The notes: generated by a model from the letters alone, not told the origin. A DNA stretch of 49,263 nucleotides from Spirochaetaceae bacterium (GCA_017936665.1 JAGBFB010000002.1:1-49263), one strand, 5' to 3'. Numbered from the stretch's first letter, positions 1 through 10,109 are shown. Numbers and translations are program-made.

Positions 1-140
1 AAAGGAATTGATTGAATACTTGTCTTGGTACAACGAAAAAAGAATTAAAGTTAAATTAAAAGGACTGACCCCTTTACAATTCAGGAATCAGTCCTTAAAA
101 TCAGCCTAGTTAAAGTGTCCAATAATTGGGGTGCACTTCA
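1..140 (+). mobile_element. Right end of an IS3-family insertion sequence with the C-terminus of its transposase
   Basis: Bases 2-109 read in one frame as the last 35 residues of an IS3/IS150-type OrfB transposase: WYNEKRIKVKLKGLTPLQF followed by a short tail and a TAG stop. The motif YNxKRIKxKLKGLTPxQ is the usual end of the integrase domain in this family. The bases after the stop (about 116-140) contain GTCCAATAATTGGGG and end in TTCA, which fits an IS3-type terminal inverted repeat ending in CA. The rest of the element lies outside the window, so intactness cannot be judged. Its right end is only 35 bases from the oadB stop, on the opposite strand and convergent. Confidence 0.8.
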
Positions 141-174
141 GTCATCGCCTCTTTTTAATATCTATATTAGGTGT

Positions 175-1584
175 TTATTTTGCGTAAGTTGCAATGAATA
201 CACCAGCAGCAATAGCTGTACCGATAACACCTGATACGTTAGGTCCCATAGCGTGCATCAAAAGGAAGTTTGATGGGTCATATTCCATACCAACTTTGTT
301 TGCAACACGAGCAGCCATTGGAACAGCTGAAACTCCAGCAGAACCAATAAGTGGGTTGATTTTTTCTTTTAAGAAAAGGTTCATTAATTTTGCCATTAAA
401 AGACCACCAGCAGTTGCAATTGCAAAAGCCAAAAGTCCTAGAGCAATAATACCTAAAGAACTTGGGTTCATGATTTTTTCTGGAGTCATTTGTGAACCAA
501 CACCTAATGACAACAAGATTGAAACAATGTTCAAAAGTTCATTTTCCATTGTTTTTGAAAGACGATCAACAACACCACATTGTTTTACAAAGTTACCGAA
601 TGCTAACATACCGATAAGAGGAGCAGCAGATGGTAACAATAAAAGAGTTAAAATCAAAAGAACGATTGGGAACAAAATCTTTTCTGTTTTTGAAACATAA
701 CGAAGTTGTTTCATTTTGATTTTGCGTTCTTTTTCTGATGTTAATGCTTTCATAATTGGTGGTTGAATCATTGGAACTAGAGCCATGTATGAATAAGCAG
801 CAACTGCAATAACAGCCATCATTTCTGGAGCAAGTTTTCCTGAAACATAAATTGATGTAGGACCGTCAGCACCACCAATAATAGCGATTGCACAAGCTTG
901 TAACATGTTGTATTCAACCCCAGGGATAAGGTTCATTAATGAAACTCCAAGAAGTGTTGCAAAAACACCTAACTGTGCAGCACCACCTAAAAGAGCCATC
1001 TTTGGATTTGCAATAAGTGGACCAAAGTCTGTCATTGCTCCAATTCCCATAAAGATAAGCATTGGGAAAAATTCGTTTCCAACACCAGCATCGTAAATGA
1101 TACGAAGCATACCAGTACCTTCGTTATACATTCCAGCACCAGGGATATTTACAAGAACAGTACCAAATCCAATTGGAATAAGAAGAAGAGGTTCAAATCC
1201 TTTTGCAGCACCAAGATAAATGATAAGGAATCCGATGGCAATCATCATTAATTTTTGCCAACCAGGAGCCTGTTTTCCAGCAAAAGGGTCTACTGTTGCG
1301 TGATGTCCACCATCAGTTGCTTCAGGTTCACCATTTATCAACTGATTAATACCTGTATTTTTCCAGATATTCATCAAGAATGTTTTTACAGAAACCTCAG
1401 GTACGTTTTCGCTACCTTTGATAATAGCTGTGTTCATTGTTCTAAAAGAAGGAACTTCTCTTTTTTCTGTAACTGTATCAGAAGCAAAAGTTGTTGTTAC
1501 AACAGAAAATACCATTGCAACTGCCATAAGAACTGACATAACTATTGCTATCTGCTTCTGACAATAATTTTTCTTACCGAGCAT
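175..1584 (-). CDS. oadB: Na+-translocating decarboxylase beta subunit (OadB-like)
   Basis: Membrane subunit of an oxaloacetate/methylmalonyl-CoA-type decarboxylase; it couples decarboxylation of carboxybiotin to Na+ export. Family motifs are clear: [19 protein letters not shown] near residue 128, [17 protein letters not shown] near 178-195 with the Asp known to be essential in this family, and [17 protein letters not shown] near 240. The rest is a series of hydrophobic helices. The protein is 469 residues, longer than the usual 375-435. The extra part is an N-terminal hydrophobic, signal-like segment (about residues 12-35) followed by a hydrophilic stretch before the normal first helix. It is the last gene of oadG-oadA-oadB, 14 bases after oadA. 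The substrate cannot be fixed from OadB alone. Confidence 0.93.
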   Translation of the reverse strand: MLGKKNYCQKQIAIVMSVLMAVAMVFSVVTTTFASDTVTEKREVPSFRTMNTAIIKGSENVPEVSVKTFLMNIWKNTGINQLINGEPEATDGGHHATVDPFAGKQAPGWQKLMMIAIGFLIIYLGAAKGFEPLLLIPIGFGTVLVNIPGAGMYNEGTGMLRIIYDAGVGNEFFPMLIFMGIGAMTDFGPLIANPKMALLGGAAQLGVFATLLGVSLMNLIPGVEYNMLQACAIAIIGGADGPTSIYVSGKLAPEMMAVIAVAAYSYMALVPMIQPPIMKALTSEKERKIKMKQLRYVSKTEKILFPIVLLILTLLLLPSAAPLIGMLAFGNFVKQCGVVDRLSKTMENELLNIVSILLSLGVGSQMTPEKIMNPSSLGIIALGLLAFAIATAGGLLMAKLMNLFLKEKINPLIGSAGVSAVPMAARVANKVGMEYDPSNFLLMHAMGPNVSGVIGTAIAAGVFIATYAK

Positions 1585-1598
1585 TTTTATTCTCCAAT

Positions 1599-3635
1599 TT
1601 ATTTAATTTCTGCCAATGGTTGACCTGCTGTAATAGCAGAACCAGCAGTAGCAATATAATGAATTGTACCATTTGAAGCAGCTTTTACTTCAAGTTCCAT
1701 TTTCATTGATTCAATCATACAAACAGTATCACCTGCTTTAACACTTGCACCTTCAGAGAACATTCCTTTTAAATATGTTCCAGCTACAGGTGCAGTAACA
1801 ACAGCTGCACCAGCAGTAGGTTGTGCAGGTGCATTTTCAGCAGGAGCAGCAACTACAGCAGCAGCACCTCCACCGATTGTACCAAGCACTTGTCCAGCAG
1901 TAATTGCAGAACCAGGTTGAACTGTAAATTCAACTTTTCCAGAAGCAGTTGCTTTTACTTCAAGTTCCATTTTCATTGATTCAATCATTAAGACTGTATC
2001 ACCTTCTTTTACTTCTGAACCAGATGCAACTACGTGTTTTAACAATGTTCCTGCTACAGGAGCTTTAATATCAGCACCATTTCCAGCAACAGTTGTTACC
2101 ACAGGAGCACTGCCTGCTGCACTAAATGCAACATTGTATGTTGTTCCATCAACAGTAACAGACATTTTGTCACCTGCAGGTCCTGATGTAACGTTAAAGT
2201 TTTGTCCGTCAACATTTACAGTGTAAGAACCACCTTTTCCTGCATCTGCACTTACTTTTGGCAATGCAAATGAATCTGAAGAGATAGGTCCTTTTTCTCT
2301 TTCTGCAAAGAATTTTGGAGCTACTTTTGGGAACATTGCGTATGTCAATGTATCTTCGTCGCTTCCGTTTCCGCCGTTTTCTTTAGCTTCTTTAACCATT
2401 TTGTCCCATTCATTTTCGATTAGGTCAGCTGGACGACATGTAACAGGTTCTGTCATGTTGTTTTGTTTTAGAGCTTCTTTTAGAAGGTCAGCGTTTACAG
2501 GAGCTGGAGTTTTTCCGTATTTTCCTACAACAAGGTCACGAGTTTCTTGTGTAAGTTTTGCATAACGACCAAATAGTACGTTAAATACAGCTTGTGTACC
2601 AACAATTTGTGAAGTTGGTGTAACAAGTGGGATATAACCACAATCAGCTTGTACAACTTGAATTTCTTTAAGAACGTCATCAATTTTGTCTGATGCACCT
2701 TGTTCTTTAAGTTGATTTTCAAGATTTGAAAGCATTCCACCAGGAACTTGAGAAGCTAGGATACGAGTATCTGCTCCCAAGAATGAGCTTTCGAATTTTG
2801 CATATTTTTTGCGAACATCACGGAAGTATGCTGCAATTTCTAGAAGTGTATTTAGGTCAAGACCTGTGTCCATGTCTGTACCTTTGAACATTTCTACGAT
2901 TGTTTCAGTTGGTGAGTGAGATGTACCCATAGCCATTGAAGAAATTGCTGTATCAAGAATATCAGCACCAGCTTCAGCAGCTTTTGCAAGTGTTGCAACA
3001 GAAAGACCTGTTGTAGCGTGTGAGTGGATTTCTACAGGTAAATCTACAGCCTTTTTGATAGCTTTTACTAAATCGTAAGCTTCGTAAGGTTTTAGAAGAC
3101 CTGACATATCTTTAATACAGATAGAATCTGCCCCGAAATCTGCATAAGATTTTGCTAAATCAGCGTAAACTTCTTTTGTGTGATATGGAGTTGTAGCATA
3201 AGAAATAGCCATTTGAACATGTTTACCTGTTTTTTTAGCAGCATCAGTTGCTCTTTTTAGGTTACGAGGATCATTACAAGCATCGAAAATTCTGAAAACA
3301 CCAATACCATTTGCAGCAGCTTTTTCTACAAATTTATCAACTACATCGTCTGCATAGTGGCGATATCCTAAAAGGTTTTGACCACGAAGAAGCATCATGA
3401 TTGGTGTGTTAGGAAGAGCTGCATGAAGTTTGCGAAGTCTTTCCCATGGATCTTCGTTTAAGAAACGAATACAAGAATCGAAAGTTGCACCACCCCAACC
3501 TTCTAGGGCCCAGTAACCAACTTTATCAAGTTTATCGCAGATAGGAAGCATATCTGCTGTTGTCATACGAGTAGCGTGAAGAGACTGATGAGCATCACGC
3601 AAAACTAAATCTGAAATTTTGACTTTATTTGCCAT
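1599..3635 (-). CDS. oadA: Oxaloacetate decarboxylase alpha subunit with two tandem biotinyl domains
   Basis: Biotin-dependent carboxyltransferase that moves carboxylate from oxaloacetate to protein-bound biotin. The N-terminal TIM-barrel carboxyltransferase domain (about residues 1-280) starts with the typical [15 protein letters not shown] and includes the [12 protein letters not shown] region. The middle matches the conserved PYC_OADA domain. The C-terminus carries two biotinyl domains in series, each with an identical [11 protein letters not shown] motif. The predicted biotin lysines are about K555 and K645, separated by an Ala/Pro-rich linker. Typical OadA (about 590-600 residues) has one such domain, so this 678-residue protein has a duplicated swinging arm. 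It lies between oadG (20 bases upstream) and oadB. Confidence 0.95.
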   Translation of the reverse strand: MANKVKISDLVLRDAHQSLHATRMTTADMLPICDKLDKVGYWALEGWGGATFDSCIRFLNEDPWERLRKLHAALPNTPIMMLLRGQNLLGYRHYADDVVDKFVEKAAANGIGVFRIFDACNDPRNLKRATDAAKKTGKHVQMAISYATTPYHTKEVYADLAKSYADFGADSICIKDMSGLLKPYEAYDLVKAIKKAVDLPVEIHSHATTGLSVATLAKAAEAGADILDTAISSMAMGTSHSPTETIVEMFKGTDMDTGLDLNTLLEIAAYFRDVRKKYAKFESSFLGADTRILASQVPGGMLSNLENQLKEQGASDKIDDVLKEIQVVQADCGYIPLVTPTSQIVGTQAVFNVLFGRYAKLTQETRDLVVGKYGKTPAPVNADLLKEALKQNNMTEPVTCRPADLIENEWDKMVKEAKENGGNGSDEDTLTYAMFPKVAPKFFAEREKGPISSDSFALPKVSADAGKGGSYTVNVDGQNFNVTSGPAGDKMSVTVDGTTYNVAFSAAGSAPVVTTVAGNGADIKAPVAGTLLKHVVASGSEVKEGDTVLMIESMKMELEVKATASGKVEFTVQPGSAITAGQVLGTIGGGAAAVVAAPAENAPAQPTAGAAVVTAPVAGTYLKGMFSEGASVKAGDTVCMIESMKMELEVKAASNGTIHYIATAGSAITAGQPLAEIK

Positions 3636-3655
3636 AAAAAAATACCTCTAAAAAT

Positions 3656-3895
3656 TTATTTGTTTTGTTTTTCGTGTAAAGCGGCTGCTATAGCTGCAAC
3701 TATTTTATTTTTTTGAGCAGATTGAGCTGCTGGTGTTGTAACATCTGCACTTTTTTCTTGGTCAAGTTTCAATGCTTTTATCACTTTTGCTGTAAGAGAA
3801 ACAAAAACGATAAGAATAACCAAGAACGTAAAAACTACAGACATACCTAGCAATGTCAAAATTAAACTTTGACTTAGCATCTGTGTAATTGTCAT
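3656..3895 (-). CDS. oadG: Oxaloacetate decarboxylase gamma subunit (OadG)
   Basis: Small membrane subunit of 79 residues, the usual size for OadG. One hydrophobic helix (about residues 10-38, with LILTLLGMSVVFTFLVILIV) is followed by a charged cytoplasmic tail containing an Ala-rich stretch. In characterised pumps the gamma subunit assembles alpha and beta and binds Zn2+ through C-terminal residues; no clear His/Cys zinc site is visible here. The assignment rests on the N-terminal helix pattern and on its place directly upstream of oadA. A GGAGGAT ribosome-binding site sits just before the ATG. Confidence 0.85.
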   Translation of the reverse strand: MTITQMLSQSLILTLLGMSVVFTFLVILIVFVSLTAKVIKALKLDQEKSADVTTPAAQSAQKNKIVAAIAAALHEKQNK

Positions 3896-3944
3896 ACATC
3901 CTCCATATCAATATATATTAAACAAAAATTATGTTCCTTGGTAC

Positions 3945-3973
3945 ATTATATTTGAAACTTCTGTATTATTCAA
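3945..3973 (-). promoter_or_regulatory. Sigma-70-type promoter of oadGAB
   Basis: On the minus strand, TTGAAT (plus positions 3968-3973) and TATAAT (3945-3950) are separated by 17 bases. This gives oadG an untranslated leader of about 45 bases and separates the pump operon from mutS2 upstream. Confidence 0.75.
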
Positions 3974-3980
3974 GTATCAG

Positions 3981-6455
3981 TTATTCTAATGACACATAAG
4001 TTTTTCCAGTACCACCATCTTCAGGATTGGCAAACTGAAAATTTGATATTCCAGGATAAGATTTTAAGTAATCCCAAACGGCTGTTTGTAAAATTCCGTT
4101 TCCTTTTCCATGTATAATAGAAAAATTTTTAAAATTGTTTATAACACATAAATCCAGTTGTTTTTCTAAAGATTTTATTGCTTCTTCGTAACGCATACCT
4201 AAAAGCCGTAATTCAAAAACAGGTTTTTCATTAAAAATTGAAGAAGGATTTAATCTTGACAAATTACCTACTCGTTCTTTATGTTCATCTTCAGCTTTTA
4301 CAATTTCAATAGAAACTGAATTTTTGTTTGAAGAAGAAATAGTTTGAACAATATCACTTTCTTTTATAGTAAGTTTTATATTTCCAGATTGAACAAGCCA
4401 TTTATCATTTTTTTGTTTTTGCAAAAGGATTGCTTCAGTTTTATTTTTTCCAAAACGTACTTTTTGTCCTTCTTGAAATTCAATTGTTTTTTCGGATAAA
4501 TCATTAGTTATTTCTGATATATTTTTATCTTTAGAAATTTGCTCTAATTCATTCTCTGCTTCTTCAAGAGCTTGGTTTTCAAGTTCAACAGCTTTAGAAA
4601 GATTTGCAATAGTTTCCTTTACTTTTAGAGTTTTTTCTCTTGTAATTTCACCTTCTCTAAGTTCTCTCACAAGATTTTCTAGCATTTTTCGGCTTTCATC
4701 TAAGAAATCTTTGCTCTTTTTATAGCCCTGTTCCTTTAATTCAAACTCATGTTGTTTTACTCTTAATTCTTTTAAATCAACCTTTCGCCATTTTTCATTT
4801 ATAGAATGTTCTTTAGATTTTATTGATTTTTCAAGTTCCGAAAGTTCTTTGTATTTTTCTGTAAGTCCTTTTATAAGAGTTGAAACATCTGCTTGTTTAT
4901 TTTCGATATAAGCACAGGCATTTTGAATAATTTGCTCAGAAATTCCGTTGCGTTTTGCAATATCCAGGGCATGACTTTCGCCTGGAACGCCCATCACAAT
5001 TTTATAAGTTGGAGAAAGTGTATTTGCATCAAATTCAACAGAGGCATTTTGACATTTTGCATGAGAATATCCGTAATTTTTCAAAATTCCATGATGAGTT
5101 GTTAAAATAACAAAGGAATTTCTTGCTATAAACTCATCAAGAATTGCCATTGCAATAGCACCACCTTCTTGAGGGTCGGTTCCACTTCCAAGTTCGTCAA
5201 GGAGAATGAGAGAATTTTCATCGGCAGTTTGTAACATTTGTCCAATATTTTGCATGTGTCCACTAAAAGTTGACAAAGATTGCTCTAGAGATTGCTCGTC
5301 CCCAATGTCTGCAAAAACTGAATTAAAAATAGGCAGTTTAGTTCCTTCTTTTGCTGGAATCGGAAATCCTGCTTGATTTAAAAGTGAAAACAAAGCAATA
5401 GTTTTTAATGTAACAGTTTTACCACCAGTATTTGCACCTGTTATAATTAATACTCTACAGCCTGAATTAAAAACAACATCAATAGGAACAGCTTTTTCTC
5501 CTAACAAAGGATGAGATGCACCTATAAGAGAAAGATTTTCTGTTTCAAAATTGCAATTTTGTGCATAGATACACTTATTTGATAAACCCCATTGACTAGA
5601 AGCGTAAGCTACATCGAGTTTTATCATTAATTCCAAGGCTAATTTTAAATCGTAATAAAATTCACTTAAATCTTTTGTAAGCTGAGTAAAAATTCGTTTT
5701 AATTCTCGTTCTAATTTTGCTTGTTCTTCTATTAATTCGTTTGAACATCGTACAATTTCTTCAGGCTCAATGTAAAAAGTTTGCCCTGTTTGAGAAACTT
5801 CATGAACAATTCCCTTTATACGATTTTTATATCCTGATTTTACAGCAAGCATTTGTCTACCAGAACGCAAAACAGGAACACTTGATTGCAATATCTCTTG
5901 ATAATTAGAATCAGTTGTATAATTTTTTATGATTGATTCAATTTCGTTGTGTTTTTTCTTAATTTGAGATTGAATATTTTTTATTTCCGGTAAATCTCTA
6001 AGTTCACCATTTTTATCAATTATTTTAAAAATTAAATTTTCACATTTTGTAAGAGAAGGTAAATCCTTAGCAATTTTTTCTAAACTTTGATATTTTCCAT
6101 TAAAAGTACTATTTTGAGAAAAGTCTGATTTACAAAAAACGCTACAAAACTTTGAAACAGATAAACAAAGTTGTCCAATAGAATAAATGTCATCTTGATT
6201 TAAGCAAGCTCCATCAACTTTTAAAAACTCAAGAATTTCTTTGCAAGGATTCCATGGCAAAAAACATCGCTGATTTCCTGCCTGAAGATAATCTGCCCAA
6301 TTTTTACTAAGATTTTTTGCTGAAGAAATTTGTTTTTTATCGGTATAAGGCAATATAGAAAGCACAGTTTGCTTTCCTTCTTGTGTCATTGCAAAAGAAG
6401 AAATGATTTCTCTAACTCTAAAGAAATCTAGTTGTTCAAGATTTTTGTGATTCAT
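3981..6455 (-). CDS. mutS2: MutS2 family ATPase/endonuclease
   Basis: MutS2 acts on branched DNA in recombination and, in some bacteria, on stalled or collided ribosomes. The 824-residue length is normal. It has the MutS core/clamp (about residues 1-310), Walker A GANTGGKT at about 340-347, Walker B LILLDELGSGTDP near 415-428, a long coiled coil (about 515-650), and a C-terminal Smr nuclease domain with HGKGNG at about 782-787. It lies directly downstream of rsgA, with a 9-base gap, so the two are probably co-transcribed. Both have links to ribosome function, but such an interpretation here is inference. Confidence 0.95.
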   Translation of the reverse strand: MNHKNLEQLDFFRVREIISSFAMTQEGKQTVLSILPYTDKKQISSAKNLSKNWADYLQAGNQRCFLPWNPCKEILEFLKVDGACLNQDDIYSIGQLCLSVSKFCSVFCKSDFSQNSTFNGKYQSLEKIAKDLPSLTKCENLIFKIIDKNGELRDLPEIKNIQSQIKKKHNEIESIIKNYTTDSNYQEILQSSVPVLRSGRQMLAVKSGYKNRIKGIVHEVSQTGQTFYIEPEEIVRCSNELIEEQAKLERELKRIFTQLTKDLSEFYYDLKLALELMIKLDVAYASSQWGLSNKCIYAQNCNFETENLSLIGASHPLLGEKAVPIDVVFNSGCRVLIITGANTGGKTVTLKTIALFSLLNQAGFPIPAKEGTKLPIFNSVFADIGDEQSLEQSLSTFSGHMQNIGQMLQTADENSLILLDELGSGTDPQEGGAIAMAILDEFIARNSFVILTTHHGILKNYGYSHAKCQNASVEFDANTLSPTYKIVMGVPGESHALDIAKRNGISEQIIQNACAYIENKQADVSTLIKGLTEKYKELSELEKSIKSKEHSINEKWRKVDLKELRVKQHEFELKEQGYKKSKDFLDESRKMLENLVRELREGEITREKTLKVKETIANLSKAVELENQALEEAENELEQISKDKNISEITNDLSEKTIEFQEGQKVRFGKNKTEAILLQKQKNDKWLVQSGNIKLTIKESDIVQTISSSNKNSVSIEIVKAEDEHKERVGNLSRLNPSSIFNEKPVFELRLLGMRYEEAIKSLEKQLDLCVINNFKNFSIIHGKGNGILQTAVWDYLKSYPGISNFQFANPEDGGTGKTYVSLE

Positions 6456-6464
6456 TTTATTTCT

Positions 6465-7445
6465 CTAATCGTCCCATGTTCCATTGTCAATTTCTGAACA
6501 GATGCGTTGCCAACTTTCGTAGCGATCTTCTGAAATAACACCAGAATATACACCTTCTAAAATTTTACAACCAGCTTCATGAGTGTGAGTACAAGACATT
6601 CCAAATGAACATTGCCCTACAAGATTTTTCATTTCTCTAAAATACAAGGCTAAATCTTTTGATGTTATATCATGTAAAACAAACCTTCTTACACCAGGAG
6701 TATCAATAATCGAAGCAATCGCCCCTTGTCTTCCTCCAGTTAAAGATTCGTTCAAAGTTAAGTGAAGTAAAGTTCCTTTTGTTGTAGTGTGTGTTCCTCT
6801 TCCGTATTTTTGAGAAAGACTTCCTGTTTTTAACACACAAGTAGAATCTAATACATTTATAATACTAGATTTTCCAACACCAGACTGTCCAACTAAGGCA
6901 CAAAGTTTATCTTCTAAAAATTCTGCTAATTCTTCTAAACCTTCACCATTTTTTGCAGAAATTTTGATTATTTTATATCCCATACTTTCCCAATCAGAAA
7001 GTCTTTCTTCAAAATCTTCTTCATCGCAAGATGGTTGTAAATCACATTTATTGCAAATTATAACAGGTTCTATATTTTGATATTCAGCCTGCGCTAAAGC
7101 TCTATCCACAAAGCGAGGTCTAAATGGTGGTTCGTTTGGAGTTGTTACAATACATATATTATCTAAATTTGCAGCCAATAACTGAGGACTTCGACCTTTT
7201 ACATTCCAACGAACAAATTCATTTTTTCTAGGAACTAAATTTATTATTTGACCTTCTGTATCAGTTTGTTCGTCAACTTCTATTTCAACTTTATCACCTG
7301 GAGCAAGAGGATTATAATATCCCTTGGAAGCTTCAAGTTTTTTTCCTTTTATTGAGCATTGTCGTATTACTGTATCTTCGCATTCTACGGAAAAAATATT
7401 ATTACTTCCGCCTAAAACTACACCAAACATAGATTTATTATACAA
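6465..7445 (-). CDS. rsgA: Ribosome small-subunit GTPase RsgA (YjeQ)
   Basis: Circularly permuted GTPase that helps late 30S maturation. In order: an OB fold (about residues 5-75); the G4 motif NKCD at 132-135, which precedes G1; G1 GQSGVGKS at 186-193; G3 DTPG at 248-251; and a C-terminal zinc site with Cys279, Cys285, a His and Cys293. This inverted motif order is diagnostic of the family. The chosen start is TTG at 7445, because AGGA lies about 7 bases upstream of it. The first ATG at 7430 has no ribosome-binding site at a suitable distance. Confidence 0.95.
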   Translation of the reverse strand: MYNKSMFGVVLGGSNNIFSVECEDTVIRQCSIKGKKLEASKGYYNPLAPGDKVEIEVDEQTDTEGQIINLVPRKNEFVRWNVKGRSPQLLAANLDNICIVTTPNEPPFRPRFVDRALAQAEYQNIEPVIICNKCDLQPSCDEEDFEERLSDWESMGYKIIKISAKNGEGLEELAEFLEDKLCALVGQSGVGKSSIINVLDSTCVLKTGSLSQKYGRGTHTTTKGTLLHLTLNESLTGGRQGAIASIIDTPGVRRFVLHDITSKDLALYFREMKNLVGQCSFGMSCTHTHEAGCKILEGVYSGVISEDRYESWQRICSEIDNGTWDD

Positions 7446-7503
7446 TAATCAATCCTGAAAAGTCCACAACAATTTTATTTATAAATGATGATAAAATCTT
7501 CCC

Positions 7504-7532
7504 TTGACTTTTTTTATTGTATATGGTAGTTT
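7504..7532 (+). promoter_or_regulatory. Candidate tRNA promoter
   Basis: TTGACT at 7504-7509 is followed after 17 bases by a weak -10, TAGTTT (7527-7532). Initiation would fall a few bases before the tRNA-Gln at 7548. The -35 is strong and the -10 poor. Confidence 0.45.
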
Positions 7533-7547
7533 TCAGTTTAGTTACAT

Positions 7548-7618
7548 TCCCCGATTGTGTAATGGTAGCACCTCAGATTCTGGTTCTGATTGTGGGGGTT
7601 CGAATCCTCCTTGGGGAA
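7548..7618 (+). tRNA. trnQ: tRNA-Gln (anticodon CTG)
   Basis: A complete cloverleaf can be drawn by hand. The acceptor stem TCCCCGA pairs with TTGGGGA, including a G-T pair. The D stem is GTGT/GCAC. The anticodon stem TCAGA/TCTGA carries the loop TTCTGGT, anticodon CTG. The T arm is GGGGG/CCTCC around TTCGAAT. The discriminator is A and CCA is not encoded. Confidence 0.9.
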
Positions 7619-7621
7619 ATA

Positions 7622-7649
7622 GGCTGAACAACAAGGTTCAGCTTTTTTT
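7622..7649 (+). terminator. Intrinsic terminator after tRNA-Gln
   Basis: The hairpin GCTGAAC/GTTCAGC (7623-7629 and 7636-7642) with a 6-base loop is followed by a run of seven T. The tRNA-Glu downstream must therefore be reached by readthrough or from its own promoter. Confidence 0.75.
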
Positions 7650-7671
7650 ATAGAAAGATTTTTTTTAGATT

Positions 7672-7743
7672 GGTCCCTTCGTCTATCGGCTAGGACGTGA
7701 CCCTCTCAAGGTCGAAAGACGGGTTCAACTCCCGTAGGGACCG
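7672..7743 (+). tRNA. trnE: tRNA-Glu (anticodon CTC)
   Basis: The acceptor stem GGTCCCT pairs with AGGGACC. The anticodon arm TGACC-CTCTCAA-GGTCG gives anticodon CTC. The T arm ACGGG/CCCGT surrounds TTCAACT. The discriminator is G and CCA is not encoded. Both tRNAs of this pair read G-ending codons, so the U34 isoacceptors must lie elsewhere in this AT-rich genome. Confidence 0.9.
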
Positions 7744-7748
7744 TTTGT

Positions 7749-7795
7749 AAAAGTTGTTTTAAGAAGATAAACTTCATAAAACAACTTTTTTTTTA
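7749..7795 (+). terminator. Intrinsic terminator after tRNA-Glu
   Basis: Long hairpin: AAAAGTTGTTTTAA pairs with the complementary arm ending near 7789, with an inner GAAG/CTTC stem, followed by a T run. It overlaps the 3' end of the convergent TerB-like gene by a few bases and may serve that gene in the other direction. Confidence 0.75.
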
Positions 7796-8218
7796 TACAA
7801 CTAAACTCTTAATAAAAGTTCGTTCTCTCAAGGATACTTTTTTATCAGCAGAACAGAAACAAAGACAGAAGCTAATTAGTGTATCTTGAAATTCTTCGCT
7901 AAATTGTCCCACAACTTCTGATATCCATACAGCATGTCTTTTTCCTTCAACAGAATTAAGTCTATTCACTAATTTTTCTACCTCAGAATAAGTTAAATTA
8001 ATTGGAGTAACTTCCTGTAAAAGACTATATTCCTCTACTGATAATTTTCCATCAGCTCCACAAGCAACAGCCATAAAATATAAAAACATTTCTATCCCAT
8101 CAGAACCTAATGTTTCAAATGCATTTATCATTTTTACGCTTTGTTCTTGTAAATAAAGTTTTCTTTCACCATTTGACATTTTCTCAAAGGTTTTACACAT
8201 TTCTTCAAATTCAAACAT
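7793..8218 (-). CDS. TerB-like domain protein
   Basis: 141-residue soluble all-helical protein. Two acidic-rich motifs typical of TerB/DjlA-like domains are present: CGADGKLSVEEY (about residues 53-64) and CSADKKVSLRERTF (about 122-135). These form a putative metal-binding helical bundle. No ter operon partner is nearby, so tellurite resistance should not be assumed. AGGAG lies 9 bases before the ATG. Its cellular role is unknown. Confidence 0.6.
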   Translation of the reverse strand: MFEFEEMCKTFEKMSNGERKLYLQEQSVKMINAFETLGSDGIEMFLYFMAVACGADGKLSVEEYSLLQEVTPINLTYSEVEKLVNRLNSVEGKRHAVWISEVVGQFSEEFQDTLISFCLCFCSADKKVSLRERTFIKSLVV

Positions 8219-8381
8219 AATAGAAATCTCCTATTTTTTTTCAAACAAGTATATGTAAAAAGTATTAAATCAAATTTTTAGTTTGTCAATAGAAAAATTG
8301 CAGAATTAAATAAGATTTTTTTTGGTATTAAGACTTTTTTACAAAATTTTTACCTAGTGTTTTTTATAACTATATGTTAAA

Positions 8382-10109
8382 ATGTTTACCATGGAAAATT
8401 ACACTTCTTTTGATAAATTAGTTATGGAAATCTCAAATGATGAAAGAGTAAACCTATTAAAAAAATTAGAATCAAATTCAGACCCAGAAAAACAAAACAT
8501 AGAGGTAAAACAAAAAAATGATGATGCTGGATTAGATATTACAATTCGTTATCAAAAAGAATCTTTTTTTGTCAGATTATGGCTTAGATTAAAATCTTTA
8601 TTCACCTCCAATGGAATTGAGTATTTATATAATGAATATCTTGTTTCAAATGTGGCAAAAGAAGTTGATAAAGATTATCCTAACTTAATTGATTACAAAA
8701 ATGGATACTTACTAGAAGATTTTTACATAAAATTAACGGAATTAAAAAAAGTTGCAGATTTTTTTAGACCAGGAATATCAGTCTATGAAGAAAATCAAGG
8801 AGCGTTTTTTGTCTTTTTAGGTTCTCTAATAACCCCCGAATTATCAGAAACTTTAGAAACAGAAGTTAGTCCATACAAATATGGTTTAGACCGAGAAGTT
8901 ACTAGTGAATTGCGAGCATCATTAATACGAAAGATGGAAGAAATTTTACAATCAATTCCTAATGATAAACGCATGAAATTATATGACTCCATTCGTTCTA
9001 TCGAATGGTTAAAATATTTTACAAAATTACCTTTTGAAAGATTAATATCAAAATTTGTTACTTTTGTCGCAGGTTCAAACACTTGTCCAATTGACAGCGT
9101 TTCAAGTGAGTTATCATCTTTTGCTAGAGTTTTATGTAATGGTAAAAAAATTCATACAGAAGTTCTTGAAGCTTTGTACTTATTTTCTGAACAATCACAA
9201 AAAATTATTGTTGGTGCAAACGCTGATACAGATATAGTAAATCAAGAAGGTGAAGAATACTTAAAGAAAAGTATAGAACAAATTTCTTTAATTAAAATGT
9301 TCATTACAAGTATTCCAATTGCATCCCTAGCTACGATTGCGACAAATTCATCAGTATATGAAGTAGAAAAATTAGGTGGAATAGAAGATTGGTTTATCAA
9401 ATATAAAAACCATTGGAAAAAAATTTTTGATCAACGTTGGGAAAATTGGCTTAGAGATAAAAAGAAATATGCCATGAATGAAAAAATCAAAGAATTATTT
9501 GAAACCACCACATTTCCTTTTATTCCAAACAGACCTTGGCAAGAAATTTGGGGTGGAATTCCATTTTCAAAAGAATACACATTAGGTTTTATATATGCAT
9601 TTTTTAAGAAAGTATATCCTAATTACAATAAAGTTCTCAAAGTAATTATGGTAGAAGGTGATTTTATCCAAAGAGAAAATCGCATTGAGTTTACAGATAC
9701 ATATAATATGCTTAATCATATTGCTCAAACAATTGTAAACATAAATGAACAACTTTCACCACGTGGTGCTTACGGAATTTCATTTAACACAGTAATAAAA
9801 GAATCGTTAAGAACAATTCAAGGACAAACAAAAATCAATAATCTTTTAGCAACAATAGAAAAAGAAGTTGCAAGTTTGGCTACGCAATTTTCTGAATCTT
9901 GTAGAAAAATGCAATTAATATTTACAGGAATTTTATCAAATGAAAAAAATACACGTTACGACACTTTAGTAAATATTTCAACAATTCAAGGAAAAACTAA
10001 TATTCAATTCAGACAACAAATGAAAGAAGTTCATGCAGGATTTGGTGATATTTTGGACTTAGTAAAAGATATTGAAACTATAGATGTATCCTATGCAAAT
10101 AAATCTTAA
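8382..10109 (+). CDS. Conserved hypothetical protein, possibly DUF5312-like
   Basis: 575-residue, mainly helical cytoplasmic protein with no signal peptide and no recognisable catalytic motif. Residues about 60-75 (FVRLWLRLKSLF) could be an amphipathic or membrane-associated helix. It resembles the DUF5312 family as I recall it from spirochaetes, but this is from memory and unverified. Two in-frame ATGs (8382 and 8391) are possible and neither has a Shine-Dalgarno sequence. AT-rich -10-like hexamers end only a few bases upstream, so the mRNA may be leaderless. It overlaps pgeF by 26 bases, which suggests translational coupling. Confidence 0.55.
   Translation: MFTMENYTSFDKLVMEISNDERVNLLKKLESNSDPEKQNIEVKQKNDDAGLDITIRYQKESFFVRLWLRLKSLFTSNGIEYLYNEYLVSNVAKEVDKDYPNLIDYKNGYLLEDFYIKLTELKKVADFFRPGISVYEENQGAFFVFLGSLITPELSETLETEVSPYKYGLDREVTSELRASLIRKMEEILQSIPNDKRMKLYDSIRSIEWLKYFTKLPFERLISKFVTFVAGSNTCPIDSVSSELSSFARVLCNGKKIHTEVLEALYLFSEQSQKIIVGANADTDIVNQEGEEYLKKSIEQISLIKMFITSIPIASLATIATNSSVYEVEKLGGIEDWFIKYKNHWKKIFDQRWENWLRDKKKYAMNEKIKELFETTTFPFIPNRPWQEIWGGIPFSKEYTLGFIYAFFKKVYPNYNKVLKVIMVEGDFIQRENRIEFTDTYNMLNHIAQTIVNINEQLSPRGAYGISFNTVIKESLRTIQGQTKINNLLATIEKEVASLATQFSESCRKMQLIFTGILSNEKNTRYDTLVNISTIQGKTNIQFRQQMKEVHAGFGDILDLVKDIETIDVSYANKS

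Noticed and set aside
7793-8218. Tellurite resistance determinant
   Set aside because: Only a TerB-like domain; no other ter genes are nearby.
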